A DNA stretch of 64,000 nt, taken from positions 26,563,851 to 26,627,850 of the forward strand of contig NC_079877.1 of assembly GCF_029227915.1 (NCBI RefSeq), read 5' to 3'. Source of the stretch: Hydractinia symbiolongicarpus (Eukaryota; Cnidaria; Hydrozoa; Anthoathecata; Hydractiniidae). The notes under the pieces were generated by a model. The model was not told the DNA's origin. It saw nothing but the letters and a program-made list of their open reading frames with translations, and ran no database searches. Below, piece after piece: positions 1-8,307 of the stretch. Position 1 is the stretch's first letter, and each line of letters starts with the position of its first letter. The translations under genes were made by a program, and so were the position numbers.

Positions 1-58
1 TTTTCGAACGTTTTCGAGAAAATCTAAAGAATTTCAAAAGAAAGACACTCTCATAACA

Positions 59-335
59 ATGTCGTCTGTGGCAGGATCAAAGCGTCGAATTGACAATAAG
101 TCGTGCAAAATCAAGTACAAAGCTCTTAAAGCGTTGGAAAAGGGTACTGCGCCAAAGAATGTGGCAAAAGAGTTCAAAATAAGATAAGATCACAAGACCG
201 ACGGCCGAGCAAGTGCGTACAGCTATCAACGTCCTCGAAGACTTGAGTATTTTTTCAAATTTTGGAGAAGAAATGATAGCTTCCCTGAGGGACTTGAATC
301 GTAATATCGCCAAAGATCAACTTAATTTGACATGA
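59..335 (+). pseudogene. Internally deleted Tigger/pogo-like (CENP-B/jerky type) transposase
   Basis: The ATG at 59 opens a frame of 42 residues that reads like the N-terminal helix-turn-helix of Tigger/CENP-B transposases: a basic start (KRRIDNKSCKIKYKAL) followed by LEKGTAPKNVAKEFKI. It stops at 185-187. From 189, in another frame, the sequence resembles the extreme C-terminus of the same family (ITRPTAEQVRTAINVLEDLS), with a stop at 333-335. The whole DDE catalytic core between the two ends is missing, so this is a deletion derivative that cannot transpose by itself. The family assignment rests on remembered similarity and was not tested by a search. The left terminus lies outside the window and no right terminal repeat was identified. 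Confidence 0.6.
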
Positions 336-2922
336 TTTTCACCTGTTTCTTAATTCTGCTATTTCCCCATCGCTATCACTGTCATATGTCACCCACGATG
401 AGTCCGATAAATCCCCCCTACGTTTAGGTTTAAACTGGAAGCCAAGTACAACGTTAGAACATTTTGATTCCGACTCATCCGAAGATTACAGTACTTAACA
501 AACGTGTTGCTTTTAAAAGAAAACAAATAATTCTGCATTAAGCAAACAACAAAATTTTTTTCTAGCGCTAATGAATCTTCTATATCTCATAAATATTTAA
601 TACTTCGAAACATATCAACAAGGCATTGTAAACACGAATTAGTCAGTAGAATATATCACCGTGAGGCATCCTATAATTCTTTGGTCCTTGTGACGTCAAT
701 TATGCAGCCATTATGAATTTCAAAGTTCGAGAAGAAGCGGGAGCATGATAAAGCCGCATGAAGGGAGGTAGCTCAAAATTTGAAAGTTTATTTACAATTA
801 TTTGCTGTACTAAACTTTTCTGTAAAAAACGAATGTTATTTTCTTAAATACTTATATGAATAGAACTTAATTAGGTAGCATCATTAAAAGGTCGGAGGGA
901 ACCTTTAAGACTGGCTACCCATTTGTCACTGTCAGAAGATTGGCCTGGCCAGTCTCAAGACGGGTCACGTTCCAAGATTGGGCAGACTTTTTCCGTGCAT
1001 AACCAAGCTAAAAATCCGAAATCTTTTAACCTAAAAGGGTTTTTCATTTTCCATTCATTTTGAACGTATGTGGCTTTAGTCTGAAATGTAATGGCTTTAA
1101 TCATAGTTGAATTATTGACATCAGACTAATGTAATATGTTTTGTAACTAACTAAACAGTTTTAAAGATAATGTTTTACAAACTTTGTTAAAAAATGTACA
1201 AAAAGTCACAGACATATACAGTTAGCGTGTTATTATATAAGGCTAGTCGCTAAAAACAGAGTCAACGCCAGATTGGGAGCTTATTACAGTTAAACCGTGT
1301 CCCACAACCCACTTGAAGGTGTCATTACAGTATCGTCTTTAGGCCTAATAAGGAAAGTTAAAAATGCCCTAGTCGCAGTTATCCGCATTATGAAATAATT
1401 GACGCGGCCACCCGCAAAGATCCAGAGAATAAGCGACGCTGACGTCAGCAAAAATTAGCTCGCTTCGAAGATTCGGATGTAACCAAATACAGTCCTAGAT
1501 CCGTTTGTTAATACTGACAAGCGAAAATTTACAAATTCAAATCGAGCGGTCTAATATAAAAAGGTTTTCGTGCCTCTTTCTTTCGCAAGCCGGTTGGTGT
1601 TTTTTCGTTTAATCCGAAAATTTAACTTTGATGTTGACAGATTTGTCTGTCGTCAATAGGTATAATAAAATTAGTGAAACTACCAAGATGCGCTTATATC
1701 TATGTTAATCTTAATTGCACACCAATCAACTAGTCTGTAATACTATTATGTTAGGTCTGTCTCTCTACCTATATGTTACAGGTAAAATGGATATGTTAAT
1801 TTTCTTTTGATTTAGCGGCAAAAAATGTTTAAACGTTACGCCACGACGTCATCGCACTACACTGACGTTATGCTTGCGGTCTCGTAAATTAGAAACGACC
1901 GCAATAAACGGGTGTACCACTTCGTCAAACGCACCCCATTTTACACATTTTCTTAATCAGTTTTTTAAGCTTTACACAACAGTGAAAACATCTCATTAAA
2001 TGTCCAGCACATTTCTGACGTCAGCGTATTATTATTCTTAAAATGCTTGCCGCCACTTAGTTAGGATTAAGTGAATATTTCCAGTACTTTTGAAAAGCTT
2101 TTGTTTATATTTTAATGGGTAAAAGACAAGCGACGTAATGATTTTAAAACTTAGCAGATTTGGCCGTGGAAAAATCCACTTATGCAGGATAACAATGGAA
2201 AATATCCATCATTGGAATTTTGATGACGTCACTACTTTAAACAACTTTTATTTACTCGTTGTATTTATTGTGTAGAACTTGAAATGCTGATCAAAAATCA
2301 TGCTTTTAACGAATGGATAAAGAGATGTTAGGATTTCAAGTTTTTTGATGACTTTTTTGACTCGTATTTAAGCTATTTAGTTTGTAACTTAAATGTCTTG
2401 TCGAAATTGTATTTAGCTGGTGCGTCTATTATGTGGAGCTTAAAACCTTGATCAAAGCAATGTGTGCTTTTGACTAAATATTGACTTTTCTGATGACATA
2501 TGCAACCCTTTGGTTGGATGAACGAAAAACTTAGCACAGCTTTACGAACTTGGTCTCATTTTGATTCTAGGTAGTTCATAAACGCAATGCAATGGCTTTA
2601 CTAATGTTACACGCATTGATGTCAGTGCAATGCTATTGGCTGACAAATTCAGTATGTCATTGATAAGTCAGTTTGTCCAATTGACATTCAATTCATCAAA
2701 TTAAAATGTTTATTCCCACATAATCAGTCGTCAAATTGGTAAGTTGTATCAAGACTGCTTTACATTTTCACATTTTAGATTACAATGTAATTAATTCGAG
2801 ACGGAATAAAGTTAACAAGTTAGACGTGCTTCGGGTACTTCTGTAAACACTAAACATATTCATTTTGCGTGTCACAGAGAGACAAACACAATTACCGTAT
2901 TAATATAAGAGATCATTCTTTA
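336..2922. other. AT-rich intergenic DNA, no gene recognised
   Basis: No convincing coding region is visible. Reading the minus strand from about 500 to 341 gives a short acidic open stretch (DSDSDGEIAELRNR then stop) that may be the tail of a decayed transposon gene, but it has no start and no family I can name. The hairpin GTGGAAAAATCCAC occurs at 2166-2179 and recurs near 25815 and 54197, which marks a dispersed short element. A TATATAAGGCTAGTCGC motif near 1236 resembles TATAAGACTAGT motifs at about 34870, 38205, 42550 and 45275. Confidence 0.5.
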
Positions 2923-2927
2923 ATAAA

Positions 2928-3133
2928 AGAGATAGGAAAATGCGGATGTTAGTGCAATCACATCGTCATCATCGTCAAATCATGGATCATACCCGTGAAA
3001 TCAACGATAGAAGAGTTTCTGTCACCAATCCCCACCGTGTCCCCCTGGCCCCCCACCCCCCAATCCCCGCCGTGTCCCCCCATTACAGTGATAAGATTCA
3101 ACTGTGTCTATAATGGCCTCTAGTAATACCATC
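2928..3133. repeat. Left terminal inverted repeat of the Polinton
   Basis: About 206 bp match the reverse complement of 17898-18189. The outer end is AGAGATAGGAAAATGCGG. C-runs of 4 to 7 between about 3029 and 3081 would be G-runs on the other strand. The last codons of the polymerase gene (stop at 3098-3100) lie inside the repeat. The right copy carries an extra 76-bp duplicated segment and a short CGTACG-containing insertion that this copy lacks. Confidence 0.92.
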
Positions 3134-5536
3134 TACTATTATTCTTTTGTCATCATCTGCATTGAGCGCGAGTTTATTTGTTTTTATGGTGTGAATATCA
3201 TGCTTAATGGATCGAAAGGTCATTTGGGTTCTGTAAACATTTACACCCTCGAACAGACACCTCTTGTAGTTATCAAAACCCAAGGTTTTCCTGACCACAC
3301 ACTTCTTGACTCCCTTGCACCTCTTATTCTCCCTACCACATAGCTGTTTGTAAGCGTAGGTCTTCGCCCTTAGGGCGACAAACTCCGTCATTACCTTGCC
3401 ACCTAACTCGTCCTTCATCAGACCAATGATCTTTTTATTCAAACCTAATGGTAGAGGTCTACCATCTTTCTTATCGTACCCTGATGTGTCAAATCTCAAA
3501 GCTACATCGTCAGCGATATTTTTGTAAAAGTCGTAGGTTTTGATATGATAAACGAATGAATCTGTATCCATGTAGCAAAGCTTTACATCATTACCATATT
3601 TCGGTCTCATGTAATCATAGTGGAACTCATACATAACTATCTTGGACAAGTCGAGAATTGCCAGTCCCAGGTAGATTGGCTTATTCAGTTTGATCTTGCT
3701 CTTGGACATCTCTATGCCCATCAGTGTTTCCGAGAACCACGTGCTACCCTTGAAGTTGGGCTTCATCACCAGCTTCTCATATTGTTCTTTCTTGGTAGCC
3801 AAACGTATATCCTTTTGCTTCCGTTGATTCTCCATTGTCTTCCCAAAGACTGAATTGTTCATAAGCTTGAAAAAGTCCTTTTCGAAGTCATTCGTTGATT
3901 TGGTACGCAGATAGGTATTAAAATCGATATAAGGTTTCAACCATGCGCTTTGCTTAAACCTCAGTACCCTATGAACCTTCTCAAGAATGAGACCGTGCTT
4001 CAACGCTTGATCAAGTGCACGGATGTTAATGACATAGTTCTTCTTGTCCGAAAGACACGGTGTCAGCTTTTCGACGCCATTAATCACCTTCCTCTCGGGC
4101 ATGAAAGGAAGATCGTTATGAGAATCGTGAAGCTCCTGTGGATAGCTCACATCAACCTCAAGGATGTACCCCTCTTCACCATTTTCCACAGCTAATTGCG
4201 AAATCAGTTCAGGTGTAAAGTGCAAAAGTTTACCGGTGTCAACCCACTCAAACCCTCCAGTCGGCAGCTTCTGAATCATGGCCCATCCATACAGATTGTT
4301 AGAATCTAGGTATTGTAGATAGGTGGTCTCTTCAGAAGTATTATACATCTCACCCATATATGGGTTATTGGCCTTCGCGTGTCTATGAACAGCCTGACAG
4401 AGACCGCCCCTAATACCCCTCTCAATGAACAGGACCATCTCCATATCCGACAATAAATCTAGACTAACCTTGGTCTTTTTCAAACACGCCCTCCAGGCTA
4501 ATCCTGGAGATGTGTAAAAGTGAGCCGGGTCTAGATCGTACTTTCTTAAGCATGTTTCCCTGAAGGTCTCAAACACATCACTCAGAAGCAGCACATCAGT
4601 CTTGAGATATATATCATGATAAACACCCATATTTTCAACTTTCATGTCTTTCCATACCTTTTGGGCATGCGCATAGTCAGCATCACTGATGTCACTCATG
4701 TTCAGCTCGCTGAAGAAGGCATCCTTCGACGGAAGCTTAGTTTCATTAAACCTATCGAATGAATCGACATATTCATATGGGTATACACCCTTTCTTCTCA
4801 TTATGTTGAATTGCTCATCATCATTGAAGAATTTTCGAAGATTTTTACACTGATCATCAGAGAGATTGTTTACCAATTTATCCAGGCTACTAGCCATGAA
4901 ACGAACCGAATCGATGAATCTTAATTTTATCTTTTTGGCTTTAGTCTCTCTCTTTTTGCCAATGTATTCACCAACCTTAACATCAGTTGAGAAAGAGATA
5001 TATTTCTCTTTATTTTCAGCGATAACGCTCATATTTTCTTCTCCATGCTGCTTCGCAAGCTCTTTGATAAATAGATGTGCATCGTAGCCACTCAGATTAT
5101 GAAAGACAACCGGAATATAATTAGGCAATTTGTATCGGATATTACATTCTCGATGGGCAGCCCCGCGAAACTTACCGGTGAAATGGCAGTGATCCCTAAC
5201 CTTGATGTCATCCTTGTCATCAAATTCTTTCATGCAAATGTGGCACACCCTGGCTCTCTTGAAACTGTCACGCTCCTCCTCCGTCAGTGGATCCATTGCT
5301 TTCTGAGGAAACATGTTATATAACCTTTTCACCTCAGAAACTACATGATCTACAAAGCGCGGAACACAGTCCTCACCGCGGTAAAGCTTCAGAGGGTCCG
5401 GCACTTCACCATGAGCATATTTACTATAACAACAGAATCCAGTGGGAACATGTTTACCAACTTTCTCGGTGGATGATTCGCATTTTCTCTCTTCTTCGGG
5501 CAATTCTTTTGTGAAAGCTTCGAAATCGGCATACAT
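3098..5536 (-). CDS. POLB: Protein-primed DNA polymerase B, exonuclease and polymerase domains (C-terminal 812 aa)
   Basis: This is the catalytic part of the Polinton replicative polymerase, which copies the linear element by protein priming. Residues below are counted from the methionine at 5536. Exo I is YADFEAF (D4, E6), Exo II is FHNLSGYD (N147, D152) and Exo III is YLKTD (Y310, D314). Between Exo I and Exo II lies a CHIC...DHCH...HREC cluster (C98 to C131), the endonuclease-VII/HNH-like zinc insertion typical of Polinton polymerases. Pol A is LDSNNLYG (D411), Pol B is KLMNNSVFG (K557, G565) and Pol C is YMDTDS (D657, D659), followed by a LRAKTYAY KxY-type motif. All expected catalytic residues are present. 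The methionine is internal to the real gene: the same frame continues upstream for 22 codons to an in-frame TAA at 5603-5605, beyond which lies the N-terminal half. The stop codon (TGA) lies in the left inverted repeat. Confidence 0.93.
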   Translation of the reverse strand: MYADFEAFTKELPEEERKCESSTEKVGKHVPTGFCCYSKYAHGEVPDPLKLYRGEDCVPRFVDHVVSEVKRLYNMFPQKAMDPLTEEERDSFKRARVCHICMKEFDDKDDIKVRDHCHFTGKFRGAAHRECNIRYKLPNYIPVVFHNLSGYDAHLFIKELAKQHGEENMSVIAENKEKYISFSTDVKVGEYIGKKRETKAKKIKLRFIDSVRFMASSLDKLVNNLSDDQCKNLRKFFNDDEQFNIMRRKGVYPYEYVDSFDRFNETKLPSKDAFFSELNMSDISDADYAHAQKVWKDMKVENMGVYHDIYLKTDVLLLSDVFETFRETCLRKYDLDPAHFYTSPGLAWRACLKKTKVSLDLLSDMEMVLFIERGIRGGLCQAVHRHAKANNPYMGEMYNTSEETTYLQYLDSNNLYGWAMIQKLPTGGFEWVDTGKLLHFTPELISQLAVENGEEGYILEVDVSYPQELHDSHNDLPFMPERKVINGVEKLTPCLSDKKNYVINIRALDQALKHGLILEKVHRVLRFKQSAWLKPYIDFNTYLRTKSTNDFEKDFFKLMNNSVFGKTMENQRKQKDIRLATKKEQYEKLVMKPNFKGSTWFSETLMGIEMSKSKIKLNKPIYLGLAILDLSKIVMYEFHYDYMRPKYGNDVKLCYMDTDSFVYHIKTYDFYKNIADDVALRFDTSGYDKKDGRPLPLGLNKKIIGLMKDELGGKVMTEFVALRAKTYAYKQLCGRENKRCKGVKKCVVRKTLGFDNYKRCLFEGVNVYRTQMTFRSIKHDIHTIKTNKLALNADDDKRIIVDGITRGHYRHS

Positions 5537-5602
5537 GATGAATGGAGCTTTGAGCTGAAACTTACCATCAGTGAAGGTTAAGGTGCTATCCTCCTCAGGG
5601 AG

Positions 5603-7003
5603 TTAAATCTTAGCAGCATCGTTATTCTTGCAATACTCAAAGTGCTCATCCCTTTTCTGTTCGCTTGGAAAACCAGAGAGACAATTCAAGCAATAATACT
5701 CCTTATTTTTATGCTTTGAGTTGGCCTTGCTCAGGACACCGCTCAAGTTCTTAACGGCGATGTAATGTCTCTTCTCCTCCTCATGTAGCAAGAACAAAAC
5801 AACCGTCTCCTTACGATCCAGATGCTTCGACTTGCGACGCATGTAGATACCTTCTCTCCCATCCTTTGTCAAAACATGCACAGCGACATCGGGGTTCCTT
5901 CTCTCAAACAAATCTATTTTATTTAGCGCCATCGGGAAAGTTAGACCATCCCAATTATACTTATCATGCTTCTTAAGAATTGAGATACGCTCAGGATTAC
6001 TTTTGATCAGATTGTGGTTAAGCGCGGCGATAATAGCCCATCTGAAACATTCATCATCATCTTCATTTTTAGGATTAATCACAGATCGCTTTCCACTGAA
6101 ATTCTTAGGTAGCGGCAAATAAGAGCTACCTCTCGTTAATTTTAGCTTATGAAAGTCCACATGCATATGTAGGATCCTTTCGATTGGGAACCCGCTGGCG
6201 GGTAGAGCAGGGTTTTTAATCTGCTCGATTATCTTATTACACATCCGATCGAAAACATCAGAAATGTCATCGTGGGCGTGCAGCATCTCCATATAGCTAT
6301 TGAACGCTTTATCGACATGTACACACGGGGCATCAGCCGAGCTGGTGTCCTCCCTTACCCACTTCACCCACAAGGTCGCTTGAGTCTTCAATGACTTCTT
6401 CTGCCCGAGCACGTCACTCATCAACCTCTTGACGATAGGATGAACCTTTTTCAAAAATACCCTGACATTCTTCTCACCGTCAGGGTTTATCTTGAACCTT
6501 TTGTAGGAACCTACAAACGCTTCTTCAATAGGAATATAGGGGTTTTCCTCTTTCACCTCTTCCTCCTCTTTCTCCTCTTTCTCTCCACTGCCCTTTTTAT
6601 ACAAACCCATGATCTTATCCTTCATGGTTTTGAAAGCTTTTGTTGTTTTATCCTTAATAGCCTTAGGTACATGATTTATCAACCAGTCTCTCCATTCATT
6701 CAACTTGCTTTTCACAATAGGTCTGGTTTTAATCATTTCTTGCAGCTCAAACAAATCCATGTCTTGTTGGCTAGTACCGGATCTCGAGGGTCTAGGTGCT
6801 GGTACGGGTCTAGGCATCGGTATTGGTCTATTTGGTCTCGGCGCTGGTACTGGTCTGGTGGGTCTCGGCACGGGTACCGGTGGTGACACGGTAGTGGGTG
6901 TCAATAATTCGATCAGCTCAGCCTTTCTGAGCCTTGAGTATCCATGTAGACCGCGTTCTCTAGCGAGATCCCTTAATTCGGAAACTGTATTTCTCGAAGT
7001 CAT
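5603..7003 (-). CDS. POLB: N-terminal half of Polinton polymerase B (SAP, proline-rich and zinc-finger regions), cut off by an in-frame TAA
   Basis: The ATG at 7001-7003 begins 466 residues in the same frame as the catalytic half. Residues about 8-34 form a SAP-like DNA-binding helix pair (LRDLARERGLHGYSRLRKAE). Residues about 40-72 are PxPRP-rich, followed by a lysine/glutamate-rich linker. A conserved Polinton block follows around GKRSVINPKNEDDDECFRWA and HYIAVKNLSGVL. At the end is a Cys2-His-Cys finger (C438, C441, H454, C458). The N-terminal region of such polymerases is thought to supply or bind the terminal protein; this is family knowledge, not visible here. TAA at 5603-5605 separates it from the exonuclease domain with no frame change, so one nonsense substitution is the simplest explanation. 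A TATA-like block lies about 40 bp upstream. Confidence 0.88.
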   Translation of the reverse strand: MTSRNTVSELRDLARERGLHGYSRLRKAELIELLTPTTVSPPVPVPRPTRPVPAPRPNRPIPMPRPVPAPRPSRSGTSQQDMDLFELQEMIKTRPIVKSKLNEWRDWLINHVPKAIKDKTTKAFKTMKDKIMGLYKKGSGEKEEKEEEEVKEENPYIPIEEAFVGSYKRFKINPDGEKNVRVFLKKVHPIVKRLMSDVLGQKKSLKTQATLWVKWVREDTSSADAPCVHVDKAFNSYMEMLHAHDDISDVFDRMCNKIIEQIKNPALPASGFPIERILHMHVDFHKLKLTRGSSYLPLPKNFSGKRSVINPKNEDDDECFRWAIIAALNHNLIKSNPERISILKKHDKYNWDGLTFPMALNKIDLFERRNPDVAVHVLTKDGREGIYMRRKSKHLDRKETVVLFLLHEEEKRHYIAVKNLSGVLSKANSKHKNKEYYCLNCLSGFPSEQKRDEHFEYCKNNDAAKI

Positions 7004-7035
7004 ATCGGGTTGTGATATACTATATGTGGACCTTT

Positions 7036-7062
7036 AATATGGTTTTATACAATCGTGAAACC
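7036..7062 (-). promoter_or_regulatory. TATA-containing promoter of the polymerase gene
   Basis: Read on the minus strand the block is GGTTTCACGATTGTATAAAA followed by CCAT, about 40 bp upstream of the ATG at 7003. Almost the same block stands upstream of the SAP-RING gene (7634-7657), and both lead to a TATATCACAACC segment before the start codon. This conservation between two different genes supports a shared promoter. Confidence 0.6.
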
Positions 7063-7081
7063 AAAAAAAAGATTCATAACA

Positions 7082-7105
7082 TTTGTTACTCGCGTAAGTA
7101 ACAAA
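7082..7105 (-). terminator. Hairpin 24 bp beyond the RING stop codon
   Basis: TTTGTTACT, loop CGCGTA, AGTAACAAA: a perfect 9-bp stem just beyond the RING stop (7129-7131), followed by an A-run on the plus strand. The same GTTAC/GTAAC core recurs at 7862-7885, 12000-12024, 13820-13846 and, decayed, at 17839-17855. A role in transcript 3'-end formation is inferred from position only. Confidence 0.55.
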
Positions 7106-7128
7106 AAAACAATCTGACCCCCAACAAA

Positions 7129-7377
7129 TCAATTATATTGTCTAATGACAAGATCGATGGATGCGCGACATATGGGGCATTTATCTCCCCCCGATTTCAA
7201 TATAGATGCACATGATAGACAGCAGCAAAAATGCCCTGTGTTACCATGAACAATAGTTGCTTCCTTTCGTTTCGAATAGCAAATTATGCATTTTTCCGAA
7301 TCGGAAACCGTATCAATGTCCTCGTCATCACCCGTATCATTCTCAACAGGTGCCGGTACCTGTCTGATGGGATGCAA
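7129..7377 (-). CDS. RING finger module with MDM2-type zinc-ligand spacing (C-terminal part of a SAP-RING gene)
   Basis: The 82 residues contain a RING finger: C30, C33, H44, H49, C53, C56, C67 and C70, with text CIICYSKRKEA, TIVHGNTGHF and KCPICRASI. The order C-C-H-H-C-C-C-C and the spacing 2-10-4-3-2-10-2 match the MDM2/MDMX RING as I know it, rather than the commoner C3HC4 spacing. Such domains recruit E2 enzymes, so a ubiquitin ligase role is likely. The frame has no ATG (its first codon is TTG). It continues upstream in the same frame through 7 codons to the TAA at 7399-7401, which ends the SAP module. The two are therefore probably one SAP-acidic-RING protein broken by a nonsense change; an intron or read-through is less likely. 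No p53-binding SWIB-like region is visible. Confidence 0.75.
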   Translation of the reverse strand: MHPIRQVPAPVENDTGDDEDIDTVSDSEKCIICYSKRKEATIVHGNTGHFCCCLSCASILKSGGDKCPICRASIDLVIRQYN

Positions 7378-7398
7378 TAATTCTCTAGCAAAATAACT

Positions 7399-7599
7399 TT
7401 AATCAACGATCAGATCGGGATCTCTGAGCGGGGGTACGGTTGATAGCAATAATTTGATAAGCTCGGACCTTCTGAGCCGCGAGTATCCACGTATGCCAAG
7501 GAACCTCGCTCGGGCTCTTAAATCGGGGACCGTGAAAAGATCAAAGTCATCAATGTATTCTCTACTGTATATCAAATCGAGAACGATTCCTGAAGACAT
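7399..7599 (-). CDS. SAP-domain N-terminal part of the SAP-RING gene
   Basis: The ATG at 7597-7599 starts 66 residues with one SAP-like helix-turn-helix (FTVPDLRARARFLGIRGYSR followed by LRRSELIKLL), very close to the SAP segment at the start of the neighbouring polymerase gene. A short proline segment follows before TAA at 7399-7401. SAP motifs bind AT-rich DNA, so the module probably tethers the RING to DNA or chromatin. The gene has the same TATA promoter block as the polymerase gene, which suggests that the 5' end of one gene was copied to the other. Confidence 0.72.
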   Translation of the reverse strand: MSSGIVLDLIYSREYIDDFDLFTVPDLRARARFLGIRGYSRLRRSELIKLLLSTVPPLRDPDLIVD

Positions 7600-7633
7600 G
7601 CCTGGTTGTGATATACGATTTTATGAATCTTTA

Positions 7634-7657
7634 AGATGGTTTTATAATCGTGAAACC
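7634..7657 (-). promoter_or_regulatory. TATA-containing promoter of the SAP-RING gene
   Basis: On the minus strand the block GGTTTCACGATTATAAAACC lies about 40 bp upstream of the ATG at 7599. It is near-identical to the block upstream of the polymerase gene at 7036-7062, and the sequence between block and ATG is also similar (TATATCACAACC). Confidence 0.6.
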
Positions 7658-7861
7658 GGACGAGGATCGCGAGGGGCTTCGTTCGCATAACCACCACCCG
7701 AGGTTGCGCTGCCCCATGGTGGTCACCGGAATTTTCCACAGGGTAGTTGGTGGTAAACCGCGGTTTATGATACCAACATCGCGCCACCATGGATCGTTTC
7801 GCGGGTGGGTACTCCCCCAGGAAAAAAAAAATCGGGACGCGAGAGCATCACCTTTATAACA
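7658..7861. promoter_or_regulatory. GC-rich gene-free spacer with a centred palindrome
   Basis: This 200-bp spacer is more GC-rich than its surroundings and has no convincing gene. AAACCGCGGTTT at 7755-7766 is a perfect 12-nt palindrome inside a wider imperfect one (TTGGT...ACCAA). CCATGGTGG and CCACCATGG at about 7724 and 7786 are also inverted. It could be an upstream regulatory site or a replication feature; nothing in the sequence decides between these. Confidence 0.35.
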
Positions 7862-7885
7862 TTTGTTACCCGAGCGAGTAACAAA
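7862..7885 (-). terminator. Hairpin 17 bp beyond the stop of the 103-aa SAP gene
   Basis: TTTGTTAC / GTAACAAA gives a perfect 8-bp stem around CCGAGCGA, just beyond the stop of the minus-strand gene at 7903. It has the same core and the same relative position as the hairpin at 7082-7105. Confidence 0.55.
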
Positions 7886-7902
7886 ATCCGTTCTAGGTCT
7901 AA

Positions 7903-8214
7903 TCACCTTTTGGAAGATCTCTTATCGTTATAACGTTTTTGAGATCGTAGATATGCTTCTCTGTTGTTTACCCTCCAGTTGGAACAGTATCCATACCATT
8001 CTTTTTTGCTATCTAGGTCGATGGTGTAGGATGGATCAATATCATTCCTCGCAATCACCTCACGCAATTTAGCTTTATTCATTCCATAAATATACTTAAT
8101 CCCACGGAATTTAGCCACTTCTCTCAACTCTTTGAGTTTCATTAATTTGTAGTCGGGTACACCACCATCGGTGGTACCACAATGTAGATCAGTTTGAGTA
8201 GCCACGTCAGACAT
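7903..8214 (-). CDS. Small SAP-like DNA-binding protein (103 aa)
   Basis: The gene runs from the ATG at 8212-8214 to TGA. After an N-terminal tail MSDVATQTDLHCGTTDGG it has a SAP-like helix pair, LMKLKELREVAKFRGIKYIY then MNKAKLREVIAR. A C-terminal region rich in aromatic and basic residues ends RSQKRYNDKRSSKR. It is the third SAP-like module in 2.6 kb, but more diverged than the two in the polymerase and RING genes. A TATATATAAAG box lies directly before the ATG (8217-8227). The frame is intact. The function is unknown; DNA binding is inferred from the SAP-like pattern. It is transcribed away from the integrase gene, with which it shares an upstream region. Confidence 0.65.
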   Translation of the reverse strand: MSDVATQTDLHCGTTDGGVPDYKLMKLKELREVAKFRGIKYIYGMNKAKLREVIARNDIDPSYTIDLDSKKEWYGYCSNWRVNNREAYLRSQKRYNDKRSSKR

Positions 8215-8307
8215 CTTTATATATAATCAGTAAAAATACATTTAAGCACTTTTATCGTACTACATCATAACAAAAAGGAGATAAATAAAGGTGTGCATAA
8301 ATAAAAC
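8215..8307. promoter_or_regulatory. Divergent promoter between the SAP gene and the integrase
   Basis: These 93 bp separate two divergent ATGs. On the minus strand TATATATAAAG directly precedes the SAP gene ATG. On the plus strand an A-rich leader containing AGGAGATAAATAAAGG precedes the integrase ATG, with a weaker ATAAATAAA near 8297. Confidence 0.5.

Noticed and set aside
6440-7037. Plus-strand frames of 148 and 110 codons rich in G, W and Y
   Set aside because: They are antisense shadows of the proline-rich polymerase N-terminus.
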